Below are positions 5,421 through 5,824 of a stretch of DNA of 5,824 bases, piece by piece. The number at the start of each line of letters is the position of its first letter. Position 1 is the stretch's first letter. Where the stretch lies: contig JAOPZO010000491.1 in the NCBI GenBank assembly GCA_025964065.1, positions 1-5,824 of the forward strand, given 5' to 3'. The stretch comes from Solirubrobacterales bacterium (GTDB lineage Bacteria > Actinomycetota > Thermoleophilia > Solirubrobacterales > Solirubrobacteraceae). The notes beneath the pieces are model-generated. The model worked only from the letters and a program-made list of their open reading frames with translations, was not told the origin of the DNA and made no database searches. The position numbers were made by a program, and so were the translations under genes.

Positions 5421-5824
5421 GCCTCGAGCGCCTCGCGGACGAGCTGCGCGCCGAGGGCGGCCTGCTCGCCGGCGCGCTCCTCCCCGAACCGCAGGGCGAG
5501 GAGCTCCACGGCCCGCTCGCCGCCCGCGGCCCGCTCGCCCGGGGCCGCGAGGCCGAGGTCGCGCTCGTGGTCGAGGCGGTGCGCGAGGGGTACCTCCTGC
5601 ACTACGGCGAGACCTCCCGGGTGCTCGACACCTCGGACCCGGACCTCGCGCTGCTCGGGGGCGACCGCCTCTACGCGCTCGGCCTCGCGAAGCTCGCGGA
5701 CGCGGGCGACCTCGCCTCGGTCGCCGAGCTCGCCGACGTCATCGCGCTCTCCGCCGTGGCCCACGCCGCGGACGACCGCGCGCTCGCGGACGCGGTGTGG
5801 CTCGCGGGCGCCGGCGCCGTCGGC
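5417..5824 (+). CDS. Unrecognised protein translationally coupled to hemL, 3'-truncated by the window edge
   Basis: The frame stays open from the TTG at 5417 to the window end, giving 136 visible residues beginning (M)SLERLADELRAEGGLLAGAL. I do not recognise a family. The protein is rich in Ala, Leu, Asp and Gly, looks soluble and mostly helical, and has no signal peptide or obvious membrane segment. Its most distinctive part is REGYLLHYGETSRVLDTSDP (about 57-76), followed by DLALLGGDRLYALGLAKLAD (77-96), which reads as aromatic/His-containing and possibly ligand-binding. A helical stretch with a VAELADVIALSAVAHAADD core follows (102-120). Frame choice is supported by the TTGA overlap with the hemL stop, the GAGG site and the GC-rich third positions. 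There is no ATG near the beginning; GTG codons further in would remove the N-terminal helix. Coupling to hemL suggests a role tied to tetrapyrrole synthesis, but this is inference from position only. Confidence 0.7.
   Translation, partial: MSLERLADELRAEGGLLAGALLPEPQGEELHGPLAARGPLARGREAEVALVVEAVREGYLLHYGETSRVLDTSDPDLALLGGDRLYALGLAKLADAGDLASVAELADVIALSAVAHAADDRALADAVWLAGAGAVG

Noticed and set aside
1..5824. Mobile element, CRISPR array, tRNA or recent transfer
   Set aside because: No regularly spaced repeats, transposase motifs, terminal inverted repeats or tRNA-like cloverleaf were seen, and codon use is uniform across all genes.

Overview
The window is very GC-rich. Codons end almost always in G or C, with heavy use of GCG (Ala) and CTC (Leu). 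Genes are tightly packed and all on the + strand. Composition, the style of the ABC-2 permease and the gene order suggest a high-GC actinobacterium, most likely of the Thermoleophilia/Solirubrobacterales type. This lineage call is an inference from recall, at roughly 0.6 confidence; no marker gene here proves it.

Layout: (1) positions 2-1348 hold the 3' part of an ABC-2 type transporter permease whose start lies outside the window. (2) 1345-1944 encode a RimJ/RimL-like GNAT N-acetyltransferase, joined to the permease by an ATGA start/stop overlap. (3) After a 61-bp gap with a possible promoter comes a heme/tetrapyrrole cluster: hemB (2006-2986), a two-domain siroheme decarboxylase of the AhbA/AhbB (NirD/NirL) family (2965-4074, overlapping hemB by 22 nt), and hemL (4131-5420). 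(4) From 5417 to the window end runs the start of an unrecognised alanine/leucine-rich protein, whose TTG start overlaps the hemL stop codon.

How the genes fit together: HemL makes 5-aminolevulinate from glutamate-1-semialdehyde, and HemB condenses two of these into porphobilinogen. Both are early common steps of tetrapyrrole synthesis. The Ahb-like protein belongs to a family that decarboxylates siroheme to 12,18-didecarboxysiroheme. That reaction is used in the siroheme-dependent heme b route (with AhbC and AhbD) and in heme d1 synthesis. Its position between hemB and hemL suggests that this organism makes heme, or a heme derivative, through siroheme. The usual actinobacterial route is the coproporphyrin-dependent one. 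This is the most interesting point of the window. Automatic annotation would easily mislabel the gene as an Lrp/AsnC transcriptional regulator.

No tRNA, rRNA, CRISPR array, insertion sequence or convincing terminator was seen. No stretch longer than about 60 bases lacks a gene.
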